DNA of 64,000 nt from Streptococcus azizii (lineage in GTDB: Bacteria > Bacillota > Bacilli > Lactobacillales > Streptococcaceae): contig NZ_MSPR01000001.1 in assembly GCF_001984715.1 (NCBI RefSeq), positions 1 to 64,000 on the forward strand, given 5' to 3'. Below the pieces are notes generated by a model, which saw nothing but the letters and a program-made list of their open reading frames with translations, was not told the DNA's origin and ran no database searches. Both the position numbers and the translations under genes were made by a program. Each line of letters opens with the position of its first letter. The stretch's first letter is position 1. Below are positions 39,657-48,465 of this stretch, in pieces.

Positions 39657-40127
39657 TTATAGTTTTACAGCCAGACGTGCTGTGGCGACTGCCTGATAGG
39701 GAATCGTGACTTGCTTTTTCCTCGTTTTATCCATGTATTCTATCCGTAATTCTTGGTCTTGAAAGGAAAGGAGTGTCCCTTCAAAAACCTTTTGCTGATC
39801 GATTGCTTGATAGAGCTTCACATGGACATACTTTCCTACAGCCTTCTCGACTGCCTCAGCAGTTTTTAATGGTCGCTCAAGACCAGGACTGGTCACTTCC
39901 AGCATGTATTGTTCTGGAAATGGATCCGGCTGAATCTGATCCAAAAGCGGACTGATTACTTCGGACAATTCAGCTGTGTCATTGAGGGAAATCCCTCCCT
40001 CCTTATCGACAAAAATAGATAGAAGAGCATCTCCACCCATTTTGCCATACACCACATCTACCAGCTCATAAGGGGCCTTAATGTGAGGGGCAATCGCCTG
40101 TGTGACAATGTCTACAATCCTTGCCAT
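39657..40127 (-). CDS. rimP: Ribosome maturation factor RimP
   Basis: 156 residues. N-terminal alpha/beta domain with [21 protein letters not shown] and [14 protein letters not shown], and a C-terminal SH3-like barrel. It helps early 30S assembly. It is the first gene of the operon; GGAGG lies 6 bases before the ATG. A leader hairpin and promoter precede it. Confidence 0.95.
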   Translation of the reverse strand: MARIVDIVTQAIAPHIKAPYELVDVVYGKMGGDALLSIFVDKEGGISLNDTAELSEVISPLLDQIQPDPFPEQYMLEVTSPGLERPLKTAEAVEKAVGKYVHVKLYQAIDQQKVFEGTLLSFQDQELRIEYMDKTRKKQVTIPYQAVATARLAVKL

Positions 40128-40202
40128 CTGAAAAACCTCCTTCTAAATCATACATCGAAAGGGCTGGTACAAGACCAACCCTCCTTTTCTCTATTTTTTA
40201 GT

Positions 40203-40231
40203 AGTATAACATAGTTTCAAACCTTTGTAAA
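40203..40231 (-). promoter_or_regulatory. Promoter of rimP-nusA-infB operon
   Basis: TTTACA (40226-40231), 17 bases, TATACT (40203-40208) with an extended TG, on the minus strand. The leader between it and rimP holds a stable hairpin GGGTTGGT...ACCAGCCC (about 40163-40184), a possible attenuator of the operon. Confidence 0.75.
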
Positions 40232-40238
40232 GGAATAT

Positions 40239-40388
40239 GTGTCAGTAGTCCATCCCTTTTGCAACTATGAGGACCTGGGCATTGCTAACATCAGATACCC
40301 ACTATGGAGATTTCCTCTGGAGATACTCTTTGCTGCCTACCTTTATCGTCGTTTTTTAGAACCTGCATGCACCAGTAAAGTGTTTTAG
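40239..40388 (+). pseudogene. Possible gene remnant opposite the rimP promoter
   Basis: A 49-codon frame from GTG reads NYEDLGIANIRYPLWRFPLE then ILFAAYLYRRFLEP, with the look of the end of a membrane protein. I cannot name the family. The rest of 40389-40462 shows nothing. Confidence 0.25.
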
Positions 40389-40462
40389 TGCCGAACTGTA
40401 AAGACATGTTCTTATAGATAGGACAGTCGCCCTTCTAGCAAGATCTATCCCTTTTCCGTTAT

Positions 40463-41220
40463 TTATCCAGCAAACAAGGTCAAAAAGCTAATCCCCACCA
40501 TATCTGCCAAGGCGTGGGCCAAAAAGTAGGGCAATAGGTTGTCCTGACGTTTGGTGTATAGATAGTAATAGAAGAGACCAAACGATACTCCAATAACCAA
40601 GGCAGGGACCAATCCCTGATAGGTATGAAAGAGGGTCCGGATGATGGTGGAAAAAAGTAAGATAAGGCCCCGTTTGGAAGGCTCTGTACTAAGCAAGAGT
40701 CCCAAAAAGAATAGCTCTTCATAAAAACCATTAAACAAAGAATAGATAAGAGTGCTTAGATCGATGGTGACGAACGAGCTAAAGAAAGTCGAAAAAGACC
40801 AATCGTAGTAGGGGAGAAAACTTAGGTAGTTATAGTGATCTGGTACTCCTGGTAGCAAGGATAGTAGACTAAAGGATAAATCACAGACTATACCCGCAGT
40901 TAAGAAAATAAAGACAGTCCATGGTAGGATAGACCAATTCCAACGGATGTTCAACTGTTTAAACGGATAGCGCCGCAAAAACAGATACAAGAGAGCCAAT
41001 AGTAGCTGTCGCCCTTGTCCTATCAGAGCTGACCAGTTGTCTGAGGCTGAAAATTCCAGCACATCTGAAACGGCGACCTTACCAGATAATGTTTGCAGCC
41101 AGACTAGCTGAGATGAATAGATAGGCTCACCAAAAAATAAAATAGCCAACACGAGTACATCAATATAGGTTAGATAATGCAGGGGCGGGAGGGGCGAATG
41201 GTTGATAAATACTGTTTCAT
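40463..41220 (-). pseudogene. CPBP-family intramembrane protease gene, N-terminal frameshift
   Basis: The main frame (from about 41235 to 40463) encodes multiple membrane segments and the CPBP/Abi motifs: NGFYEELFFLGLLL (EE pair), RTLFHTYQG and YFLAHALADMVG. The only well-placed start, ATG 41220 with AAAAGGAG upstream, is in another frame (MKQYLSTIRPSRPCII then stop). One extra base in the G-rich run at 41181-41196 would join them, giving about 252 residues. As read, only a GTG (41152) inside the first membrane segment could start the main frame. Such proteins act in bacteriocin self-immunity or prenyl-protein-like cleavage. A sequencing slip or a real mutation could explain the break. Confidence 0.7.
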
Positions 41221-41251
41221 AAAACTCCTTTTACTCAATAAAAACAAACTA

Positions 41252-41564
41252 ATACTCTTTAAAAATCAAAAGGATACGTTGTCACCTTGTCTCGGTGAAT
41301 TGTAACTGAGTTCAGCCTAAAACCTCGGAAAAAAGATAGGCTTTCTTGTGTTCATCGAACACTGCGGCAGCCTCCTATTTTTCAGTCGGTTTTTTGACGG
41401 CTTCACATCTTAACTGAACTCGAGCTACAACTCGCTGACAAAAAGATAGGCAGCTGTTTTGGCTTTAGCTGATTACAGATGAGATTGAAACAGTTCCCCG
41501 AACTGTTTCAATCCTATTTTCACTTAGACCTTTTAACGTCCTCACATCTTTTGAAATTGAGTAT
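41252..41564. repeat. Composite BOX-like repeat
   Basis: 313 bp from ATACTCTTTAAAAATCAAAA to GAAATTGAGTAT, containing the GAAACAGTTCCCCGAACTG hairpin at 41486-41510 and a segment shared with 27360-27540 (GATAGGC...CCTATTTTTCAGTCG). Confidence 0.75.
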
Positions 41565-41851
41565 AAATGATCTATATACGACTCCACTTCTGAGACTATT
41601 TTATATGAAATGAATGGACTTGTCCAGATAGACAACTTCTCCCATTTTTTACTACCTACTCCAGCCCTTTCTTACCCTGATTACGAAAAACGCTGGCCCC
41701 AATCGTAAAAGAGGCTGGGACTCATCTCCATCCTCCTTATCTTTTTGATCATTAAGCATTTGTCTAGACCTCAATCTTTGGGCTTGCCTTTCGTGTAAAC
41801 AGCTGGCTTTTCTGCACTTCAGTATAAGCTGCAACTCATTTCCTTGTACTA

Positions 41852-41955
41852 ATACTCTTTAAAAATCAAAAGGATACGTTGTCACCTTGTCTCGGTGAAC
41901 GCTAGTTCTACCTTCGCCTTCGTTTCCTAGTCTACTTTTGATTTTTATTGAGTAT
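41852..41955. repeat. Short BOX-like repeat
   Basis: 104 bp with the same ends as 14881-15033 but lacking the GAAAAGCTCC hairpin; a minimal form of the family. The stretch 41565-41851 shows no gene I can support. Confidence 0.85.
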
Positions 41956-41991
41956 GAACACCATAATAAACCATAACCTAAAGGATTATAA

Positions 41992-42027
41992 AAGAGCTAG
42001 GACAGAACGATACTGTCGATAGCTCCC
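41992..42027 (-). terminator. Terminator after trmB
   Basis: GAGCTATCGACAG and CTGTCCTAGCTC form a stem with a small internal mismatch on the minus strand, followed by TTTTAT. It directly follows the trmB stop. Confidence 0.75.
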
Positions 42028-42028
42028 T

Positions 42029-42664
42029 CTAAAATCTTGCTTCTACCCGGTAAATGACCTGACCCTTGTTCGCAAATTTTTCTTCATACTCTGTCATGAT
42101 ATTCCCTTCCATGTCACTGGCATGCAAGTCAAGCCAAACACCCGTTAGCACCATGCCATACTGAGAAAAGCTCACTAGGCTATATTCAAAAAGCCCTCGG
42201 TTATCTGTTTTAAAGTGAATCTCTCCCTTTTCTGGCAGAATTTCCTTATAGGTATCCAAAAAGCTCCTATAGGTCAAGCGACGCTTTTCATGACGTTTTT
42301 TCGGCCATGGATCTGAAAAATTCAAGTACAGACGATCAATCTCTGCTGCTGCAAAGTAGTTGGTTAAACTAGAGCCATCCACCTGCAATAACTTAATATT
42401 CGGCAAGTCTGCCTCCACCACACGATCCAAGGCATAGCTCAGAACTGTCATCTGAATATCAATGCCAATATAGTTGATGTCTGGATGTTGGGCCGCCATT
42501 CCTGTGATAAAACGACCTTTTCCAGAGCCAACTTCTATATGGATGGGATTGCTATTACCAAAAATACTAGCCCATCTCCCTTTACAGTCCTCAGGATTCA
42601 AGATGACATACTGAGGATAGGCTAGCAACATCTCACTAGCTCCCTTACGATTTCTTACTCTCAT
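42029..42664 (-). CDS. trmB: tRNA (guanine-N7-)-methyltransferase TrmB
   Basis: 211 residues. SAM-binding [17 protein letters not shown] (about 41-57), NYIGIDIQ, and the catalytic [20 protein letters not shown] segment. It makes m7G46 in tRNA. The start overlaps the ccrZ end by 4 bases; this pair is conserved in streptococci. Confidence 0.97.
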   Translation of the reverse strand: MRVRNRKGASEMLLAYPQYVILNPEDCKGRWASIFGNSNPIHIEVGSGKGRFITGMAAQHPDINYIGIDIQMTVLSYALDRVVEADLPNIKLLQVDGSSLTNYFAAAEIDRLYLNFSDPWPKKRHEKRRLTYRSFLDTYKEILPEKGEIHFKTDNRGLFEYSLVSFSQYGMVLTGVWLDLHASDMEGNIMTEYEEKFANKGQVIYRVEARF

Positions 42665-43455
42665 ACTTCCTTATAATAACTCTCGCGAAAATACCGCAAG
42701 GCATAGATTTCTTTATTCGCTGCTTCCATATCATAACTTTCGACATGTTTTGCAATCTGATTGAGATAGCCTAGCTGGCCATACCAGTAAATTTTATTTA
42801 AAACTGTTTGATTGTACTTGTAACCGTAGCTCTTCAACCACTCTTTCCATGCTTGTCTTGGAATATAGTGGGTCAATACATAGGCTACATCCATCATCCG
42901 ATCTGTTACACAAGCCGTCTCCCAATCGGTCAGGTAAATCAAGCCACTCGTTGTCTCCACCCAATTAGTATGGTGTAGATCCCCGTGGACAAAGGTCGCC
43001 ACATCCTTACGAAAGGGTGGCAAATGATTCAATAAATCACTACAGACCGACTGAAGGTAGCTGTTTTTTGCAAGCCGAGCGGGCGCTTCCTGCTGCCATT
43101 TGCGGACCAAGTCTTGGGGTTCTTGGTAAGTGTAGTTCAGTTGTAGGGCCTGATTGAGCAACATCTTGGAGTAGTGCATCCGCACCAAAATCTGTTGGAC
43201 CTGCTTGCCCCCCATCTCCGACCGGGTCAAAATATGCCCGTTCAACCATTCCTGCTCGACACGCTGACCAACTCCCAACTCCCGATTAGCCGATAGGACT
43301 GGAGGGGTAATTTGTTCATGCGCCAAGGCTGAAACAATCGGTGGCATTTCATACTTGACAAAAACAGGGGTTCCATCTGTTCGCATGCCCTTAAATGCTT
43401 TACCACTATTTCCTGCGATCGATTGCAGACGAAGTCCGCTTGTATCAAATTGCAT
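42661..43455 (-). CDS. ccrZ: Cell-cycle regulator CcrZ (phosphotransferase-like)
   Basis: 264 residues. Choline/aminoglycoside kinase-like fold with catalytic [14 protein letters not shown] (about 163-176) and the metal motif YLTDWETA. The pneumococcal relative, next to trmB in the same way, coordinates DNA replication start with division through FtsZ and DnaA. The ATP and metal residues look intact. It ends overlapping trmB by 4 bases. Confidence 0.88.
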   Translation of the reverse strand: MQFDTSGLRLQSIAGNSGKAFKGMRTDGTPVFVKYEMPPIVSALAHEQITPPVLSANRELGVGQRVEQEWLNGHILTRSEMGGKQVQQILVRMHYSKMLLNQALQLNYTYQEPQDLVRKWQQEAPARLAKNSYLQSVCSDLLNHLPPFRKDVATFVHGDLHHTNWVETTSGLIYLTDWETACVTDRMMDVAYVLTHYIPRQAWKEWLKSYGYKYNQTVLNKIYWYGQLGYLNQIAKHVESYDMEAANKEIYALRYFRESYYKEV

Positions 43456-43504
43456 GCCAGTTCTCCTTTAAAAATTCTTTACTATTTTACTAATTTTCAT
43501 CTTA

Positions 43505-44551
43505 TTAGTCAATCAATTTCTTTGATTTCAATCCTAGGTATAGATGGCTTAAAGCAATTCCTACTCCCGCTAGCACCACCAGATACAGCTTCTCTTCTAG
43601 CAACAACATTCCTAGCAGTAACTGCGGTATAAAAGCTAGATACAAGATTAGCTGAACGATGCGTTTAAAGCTCGCCACTTTTTCCTGTTGAGCGACTGGA
43701 TAAAGGCGTGTCAGATAGTGATAATCATAAGCATGATAAAGAGGCAATAATTGAAAAAACAAGAGATAATCAAACAAGCTCGCCAAGCCTGTTGCAAGCC
43801 AAGATTCCTGAACGAGAAGAAAACTAGCCACACTCAGAATTTCTAAGCGAAGACTAATCCAGAAAACATCACCCGACCGTAAAAAACTACGAAGAAACAA
43901 GTAGTCCCAGACCCTAGCTTGTCTTTTCTTGACAAGAGCAAGCAGAGGATCTAAATACCTACGCCGTTTAACATCACTGTTGATTCCCTTAACATGCGTA
44001 AAGAGAGAATAAAATTGTAAAATCCCCTGCTGACGCCTCGTTTCATACTGCACCGCCCTCTCCCAGTCTACATTCCCTGATTGCATGAGAAAACCTGTCT
44101 GAAAGACCAGCCAGCCATATTTCCCTACAGTTAGAGTAAGGACATAGAGCCAAAAGAGCGGTAGACTAAGGCCTAATTTCAGATAGAGGGGCAAGAGTAG
44201 GAGCTGTCCTAAAAACTGTAGCATTCCCCAGAGGAACCAGGCACGCATACGGGATTGTTGGATAATTGTTAACACGTCGCTTTCTTTAGGCAAGAGAAAG
44301 ACACAATCAGCTGATTCCAAATAAGTTGCGGGACGCCCTGCAAGAAAGAGCAAGATGGTCACGACCGCTAGCAATAGATAGACAAGCCACGGATTTGCTG
44401 GAAAATGTTCCAAAAGAGAGCGATATTGGAGAGATAGAAAGCCTAACAAGACCATTAGAACCAGGACAAAGTGGTCATTTAACACATAGCGAAGATACTT
44501 GAGACAGCGCTGGATAAAGCCTAACCTGCGCTCGTAAAACAGTTCTTTCAT
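43505..44551 (-). CDS. ecsB: ABC transporter permease EcsB
   Basis: 348 residues, about eight membrane segments, with the basic loop DSADCVFLLPKESDVL typical of EcsB (ABC-2-like). It partners EcsA; loss in other Firmicutes affects secretion, regulated proteolysis and competence. Its start overlaps ecsA by 4 bases. Transported substrate is not established. Confidence 0.88.
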   Translation of the reverse strand: MKELFYERRLGFIQRCLKYLRYVLNDHFVLVLMVLLGFLSLQYRSLLEHFPANPWLVYLLLAVVTILLFLAGRPATYLESADCVFLLPKESDVLTIIQQSRMRAWFLWGMLQFLGQLLLLPLYLKLGLSLPLFWLYVLTLTVGKYGWLVFQTGFLMQSGNVDWERAVQYETRRQQGILQFYSLFTHVKGINSDVKRRRYLDPLLALVKKRQARVWDYLFLRSFLRSGDVFWISLRLEILSVASFLLVQESWLATGLASLFDYLLFFQLLPLYHAYDYHYLTRLYPVAQQEKVASFKRIVQLILYLAFIPQLLLGMLLLEEKLYLVVLAGVGIALSHLYLGLKSKKLID

Positions 44552-45282
44552 ACCCCTGCTCCTTCTTTTGTAAGGGCAAGGTAGAGGTCATTTAAACTGG
44601 CATGCTCCCGACCAAATGCCACTTGGAGTTCTGCCAAATGTCCCTGCGCCCGCACTTCGCCTTGGTGTAAAATAACGAACCGATCACACATTTTTTCCGC
44701 CGAATCCAGAACATGGGTCGACATCAAAATAGAAGTGCCTTTTGCCTTTTCTTCCTCTAGTAAATGAATCAAATCATCAATGGCTACGGGATCTAGACCT
44801 AAAAATGGCTCATCAACAATCAGCAGGCTCGGATTGATCATGAGGGCGCAGATAATCATGACTTTCTGCTTCATCCCCTTGGAAAAATGCACCGGAAACC
44901 ACTCTAATTTTTCATCTAATCGAAAAATCTTGAGCAATTCTTCCGCACGTGAAAAAGCCTGCTCCCAGTCCAAGCCATAGGCCATGGCCACCACTTCCAA
45001 ATGCTCTTTCAAAGTCAGTTCTTCGTAGAGGAACGGTGCCTCTGGGATAAAGCCGATTTTTTTTCGATAATCCTCCGGATTTTCTTGGAGACTGGCCCCA
45101 TCGATTAAAATCTGTCCTTGATAGGGCGACAACAAGCCGATGATTTCTTTGATCGTCGTTGACTTCCCCGCACCATTTAAACCGATTAAACCAACCAATT
45201 CTCCATCAGCGACTTGAAAGGAAACATCTTTTAAAACAGGGATATTGACATACCCACCTGTCACATTTTTTACTTCTAACAT
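44548..45282 (-). CDS. ecsA: ABC transporter ATPase EcsA
   Basis: 244 residues. Walker A GLNGAGKST, signature HFSKGMKQKV (the SKGMKQK form usual in EcsA-like exporters), and Walker B LLIVDEPFLGLDP. It is the first gene of ecsAB, divergent from hit, as in many Firmicutes. The 60-base gap to hit holds both promoters. Confidence 0.93.
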   Translation of the reverse strand: MLEVKNVTGGYVNIPVLKDVSFQVADGELVGLIGLNGAGKSTTIKEIIGLLSPYQGQILIDGASLQENPEDYRKKIGFIPEAPFLYEELTLKEHLEVVAMAYGLDWEQAFSRAEELLKIFRLDEKLEWFPVHFSKGMKQKVMIICALMINPSLLIVDEPFLGLDPVAIDDLIHLLEEEKAKGTSILMSTHVLDSAEKMCDRFVILHQGEVRAQGHLAELQVAFGREHASLNDLYLALTKEGAGV

Positions 45283-45344
45283 ACATTTTTTCCTATAATT
45301 TGATATACTTATTATAACAAAATTTTGAAAAAGGGGTTTGCTTT

Positions 45345-45761
45345 ATGTCAGATTGTATTTTTTGTAATATCGTTGCTAGAGAGATTCCCTCATCTACCCT
45401 ATATGAAGATGAACATATCCTTGCTTTTTTAGACATTACTCAGGTCACAAAAGGTCATACCTTAGTCGTTCCCAAACAGCACTTCCGTAACCTATTAGAG
45501 ATGGAGGAACAGGCCAGCGCTGCGCTCTTTTCTAAAATCCCCGTTATCGCAAAGCACCTAAAAGAACAACTCGGAGCAAGCGGTATCAACCTGCTGAGCA
45601 ATATGGAAGCCAGTGCAGGACAGACCGTTTTCCACACCCATATCCACCTCTTACCTCGCTTTGACGATCAAGACGGTCTCCATATCTCCTTTGACACCAA
45701 GGAACCTGACTTTTCAGCCCTAGCACAATTAGCAGAACAACTACATATGGAGGCACCATGA
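45345..45761 (+). CDS. hit: HIT family nucleotide hydrolase
   Basis: 138 residues. CIFCNIVAREIPSS start with two zinc-type cysteines, HTLVVPKQHFRNL, and the histidine triad TVFHTHIHLLPRF. It probably cleaves AMP or other groups from nucleotides. GGGGTTTGC precedes the ATG. It overlaps the next small gene by 4 bases. Confidence 0.94.
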   Translation: MSDCIFCNIVAREIPSSTLYEDEHILAFLDITQVTKGHTLVVPKQHFRNLLEMEEQASAALFSKIPVIAKHLKEQLGASGINLLSNMEASAGQTVFHTHIHLLPRFDDQDGLHISFDTKEPDFSALAQLAEQLHMEAP

Positions 45762-46045
45762 AACTAAGACATCTACTCGCCGCAGGAACAGCCGCTACCA
45801 TTGCCTATCTCGCCGTTAAACATCGCGAGAAAATTGCACAGGAAACGACAGAAACCATCGATAGTCTCCAGCGCATGCAGGACAGCTATCAGAATATCCA
45901 AGAGCAGCTCGCCTTTATCCAAGATTACCAAGAGCCACTCCAAGCAATGGCTAAAGACCTCCAGTACAAACTGCGGGTCTACCAGCAAACGATCGCCGGC
46001 AACTTAAACGAGATTCAAAAGATACAAGAAAAATATCAGTCCTAA
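45758..46045 (+). CDS. Small membrane-anchored coiled-coil protein
   Basis: 95 residues. A weak N-terminal hydrophobic stretch (HLLAAGTAATIAYLAV, about 5-20), then a long amphipathic helix rich in Glu and Gln (about 25-92). It follows hit with a 4-base overlap and a GGAGG-like site, so it is a real partner gene. A similar gene follows hit in other streptococci; function unknown. Confidence 0.75.
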   Translation: MKLRHLLAAGTAATIAYLAVKHREKIAQETTETIDSLQRMQDSYQNIQEQLAFIQDYQEPLQAMAKDLQYKLRVYQQTIAGNLNEIQKIQEKYQS

Positions 46046-46079
46046 CTACTCGTAAAAACGAGTGGCATTCCATCAACTC

Positions 46080-46295
46080 TTCATCATTCAGTAGATGGAA
46101 AATGTGAGAAACCATCCATCGAACAGGGATTATCCACCTTGCTTTCTCAGTAGGAAGAAAGAAGTAGACAGGATACGCCAACAACTGCAAGATGATGGCT
46201 ACCGAGTTCTTAGTGGTCCAAGAACCACTGGTGACGGTTATTATGAAAGCTGTCTTTTAACCTTTGAAGGCAATCAAATAGGGATTACGATTTAA
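46080..46295 (+). pseudogene. Remnant of a VOC/glyoxalase family gene
   Basis: The end of the frame reads EVDRIRQQLQDDGYRVLSGP then RTTGDGYYESCLLTFEGNQI, which matches the C-terminal half of VOC (glyoxalase/bleomycin-resistance) proteins. The preceding strand GIIHLAFSVG lies in a different frame at 46126-46155, so there is a frameshift near 46156, and a stop upstream removes the rest. Only the C-terminal third is left. A hairpin terminator follows. Confidence 0.7.
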
Positions 46296-46302
46296 ATGAA
46301 AT

Positions 46303-46329
46303 AAAAACCAAGCTGAGGGCTTGGTTTTT
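46303..46329. terminator. Two-way terminator between VOC remnant and LCP gene
   Basis: AAAAACCAAGC and GCTTGGTTTTT form an 11-bp stem with a 5-base loop; A-rich and T-rich flanks allow use in both directions. Confidence 0.9.
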
Positions 46330-46330
46330 A

Positions 46331-47428
46331 TTATTGAGGGGCATCAAAGCCGGTGTCTACTGTCGTCTCCACCCCTGCCCCTACACTTGGCAGATTTGTA
46401 TAAGCATCTAGTACCGAAATCGGAGTAGCGGTCGTTGACACTCTCGCATTTGTTTTTAACTCAGTAGAAGTGGGTAGTCCAAGCGATGCCTTAATCGTAT
46501 TTTGAATGTCCAGCAATTCTTCGCTCGTCGGAATCTGATAAGAGAGACCATCAATCATCTGACTCTCTCCAACCAACTGGTGGGTTTCAATCGTCTTTAA
46601 GGAATCTTTATAACCTAGAAGTCCCGGGAAAGAGGCTGGCGTAATAGATACATTCGTGCGCATATTGTTTGAAATCGCATCTAAAATCGGCTTATATTGG
46701 GTAATGCCATCCAAGTTTAGCAATTTTTTCACAATAGCCTGGATGACTTCACGTTGGCGTTTTTGGCGGCCAATATCCCCTTCTGGATCATCGTAACGCA
46801 TTCTAGAGTAGACGAGAGCCTGATTACCATTGACATGTTGCTCTCCAGGTTCTACCACCGCTGTATAGGCTGGCTCATATTCGCTAATCGAAATCGGAAA
46901 TCCCAGCGTGTTATTCACGGTAATACCTCCTAAGGCATCTACCAACTCAATCAGACCGTCCATATTGATTTCAACATAGCGATTGATAGTGATATCGAGC
47001 ATCTTCTCAACCGTTGCAATCGCCATCGGAGCTTGACCATAGCTATAAGAGTGGTTGAGTTTCTCAACCGTCCCACTTGATTTGCCGTCTGCATTGGCAA
47101 TTTCTACCATAAGGTCGCGCGTTAAACTAACCATGGTTGTTTTTTGAGTCTTGGGATTGACTGTCACCAAAATCATGGAGTCGCTCCGCCCTTCCTCCCA
47201 GTTACCACCACGGCTAGCCTGGTCCATGTCCACCCCCATCAACAGGACGGTCAGAGGCTCTGTCGCTTCGATGACATGGTCCTCTTCTTTCCCCTTGATT
47301 GATCTAAAGGTCTTTGAAAAACTATCCGTTGAGTAGTTCAGCACCGTTGCTGCATAGAGCACACCAGCCCCTACTGTTAAGCCAATGATAGCTAAAAACA
47401 TGAGAAAAATCTTTTTACCAATACTCAT
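46331..47428 (-). CDS. LytR-CpsA-Psr family cell wall ligase
   Basis: 365 residues. An N-terminal membrane anchor (about 6-30) precedes the LCP domain with DSMILVTVNPKTQKTTMVSLTRDL (Asp and Arg that bind the pyrophosphate), LNHSYSYGQAPMAI, VEINMDGLIELVDALGGI and YSRMRYDDPEGDIGRQKRQREVI. A Ser/Thr-rich tail follows. It joins wall polysaccharides to peptidoglycan outside the cell. Its start overlaps the acetyltransferase end by 4 bases. Confidence 0.93.
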   Translation of the reverse strand: MSIGKKIFLMFLAIIGLTVGAGVLYAATVLNYSTDSFSKTFRSIKGKEEDHVIEATEPLTVLLMGVDMDQASRGGNWEEGRSDSMILVTVNPKTQKTTMVSLTRDLMVEIANADGKSSGTVEKLNHSYSYGQAPMAIATVEKMLDITINRYVEINMDGLIELVDALGGITVNNTLGFPISISEYEPAYTAVVEPGEQHVNGNQALVYSRMRYDDPEGDIGRQKRQREVIQAIVKKLLNLDGITQYKPILDAISNNMRTNVSITPASFPGLLGYKDSLKTIETHQLVGESQMIDGLSYQIPTSEELLDIQNTIKASLGLPTSTELKTNARVSTTATPISVLDAYTNLPSVGAGVETTVDTGFDAPQ

Positions 47429-47964
47429 TTATCCTCTATCAACTTACCCATATAATACAGGTCAAGCCACTCTCCTTCATCTGTTCTAGCACCCCTTTTT
47501 TGGGTGCCTTCTATTTCAAATCCCATCTTCTGATATAGGGCGACTGCACGCTCATTTCGGACTTGAACCGTCAGTTCAAGACGCTTGATAATGTCATACG
47601 TTTTTGCCCAATTCACCGCTTCTTCTAGCAATATCCGTCCGATACCCCGACCCCAATACTCTTGCCGTACAGCGATAAACACATTGCCAATATGACTGAT
47701 TCGGTACTGCTTGGAAGCACGCACAGTAATAGCACCGATGACTTCGCCTTCACATATCGCAAGAAGGTGCAGTTGGTGTGGGCTACCGAAACTTTGTTCA
47801 AAGATAGCACCTAGCTCCTCTGGTGTAAAGCGAAACCCCGTCTCATCCATAACCAGAAAGTCTGTCTCTCGGGCTACTTGATTCATAAAGTCAATAAAAG
47901 CTACTGCATATGGCTCTTCTGCCTCTTCAAAGAAAATCTCTTTTTTAATCTGCACCATGAACAA
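47425..47964 (-). CDS. GNAT family N-acetyltransferase
   Basis: 179 residues. Acetyl-CoA site VRQEYWGRGIGRILLEEAVNWA (about 114-135), then RLELTVQVRNERAVALYQKMGFEIEGT. It resembles acetyltransferases that modify small molecules or protein N-termini. It overlaps tsaE by 20 bases and the LCP gene by 4, so the three are one unit; this tsaE-GNAT-LCP order is common in streptococci. Confidence 0.87.
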   Translation of the reverse strand: MFMVQIKKEIFFEEAEEPYAVAFIDFMNQVARETDFLVMDETGFRFTPEELGAIFEQSFGSPHQLHLLAICEGEVIGAITVRASKQYRISHIGNVFIAVRQEYWGRGIGRILLEEAVNWAKTYDIIKRLELTVQVRNERAVALYQKMGFEIEGTQKRGARTDEGEWLDLYYMGKLIEDK

Positions 47965-48391
47965 GTTCCTCTACCAGGGTCTGACTACGTTTTCCTTGGG
48001 CTTCAAAGGATATCCTTCGTCCATCCCCCTCTTTTTCAATCATAATCCTTAGACAGTCATCAAAGAGTGAGCTATTGAGAAGCTCCCCCCACTCAATCAC
48101 TGTCACACCACCCCCATAGAGAAAATCATCCAAATCAATGGAATCCGCATCATCCCCAATCCGGTAAACATCTAAATGATAGAGGGGCAGGCGCCCCTCA
48201 TACTCACGGACAATCGTATAGGTTGGACTTTTGATCATCTGATCGATCTCAAGACCACGGGCGATACCCTTGGTCAGGGTGGTTTTTCCAGCACCCAAAT
48301 CACCCGTCAGGATCAGCACATCTCCTGCCTGTAGTCGCTGGCCAATCATCTGGCCAAGCCCTATCAATTCTTCTTCATTCTGACTATACAT
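47945..48391 (-). CDS. tsaE: tRNA threonylcarbamoyladenosine ATPase TsaE
   Basis: 148 residues from ATG 48391, where AGAGGAC lies just upstream and a TATAAT box overlaps; an upstream ATG (48427) would extend it past the family length. P-loop LTGDLGAGKTTLTKGIARGL, then SPTYTIVREYEGRLPLYHLDVYRI and VTVIEWGELL. It works with TsaB and TsaD to make t6A37 in tRNA. Confidence 0.93.
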   Translation of the reverse strand: MYSQNEEELIGLGQMIGQRLQAGDVLILTGDLGAGKTTLTKGIARGLEIDQMIKSPTYTIVREYEGRLPLYHLDVYRIGDDADSIDLDDFLYGGGVTVIEWGELLNSSLFDDCLRIMIEKEGDGRRISFEAQGKRSQTLVEELVHGAD

Positions 48392-48465
48392 GTCCTCTAT
48401 TATAGCATAGTAGGGATACTTTGTCATTTTCTATCCTAGAAACTCCCCCATCAAGAAATAAATGA

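Noticed and set aside
41652-41834. 60-codon minus-strand frame between repeats
   Set aside because: Low-complexity, no similarity I recognise, no ribosome site.
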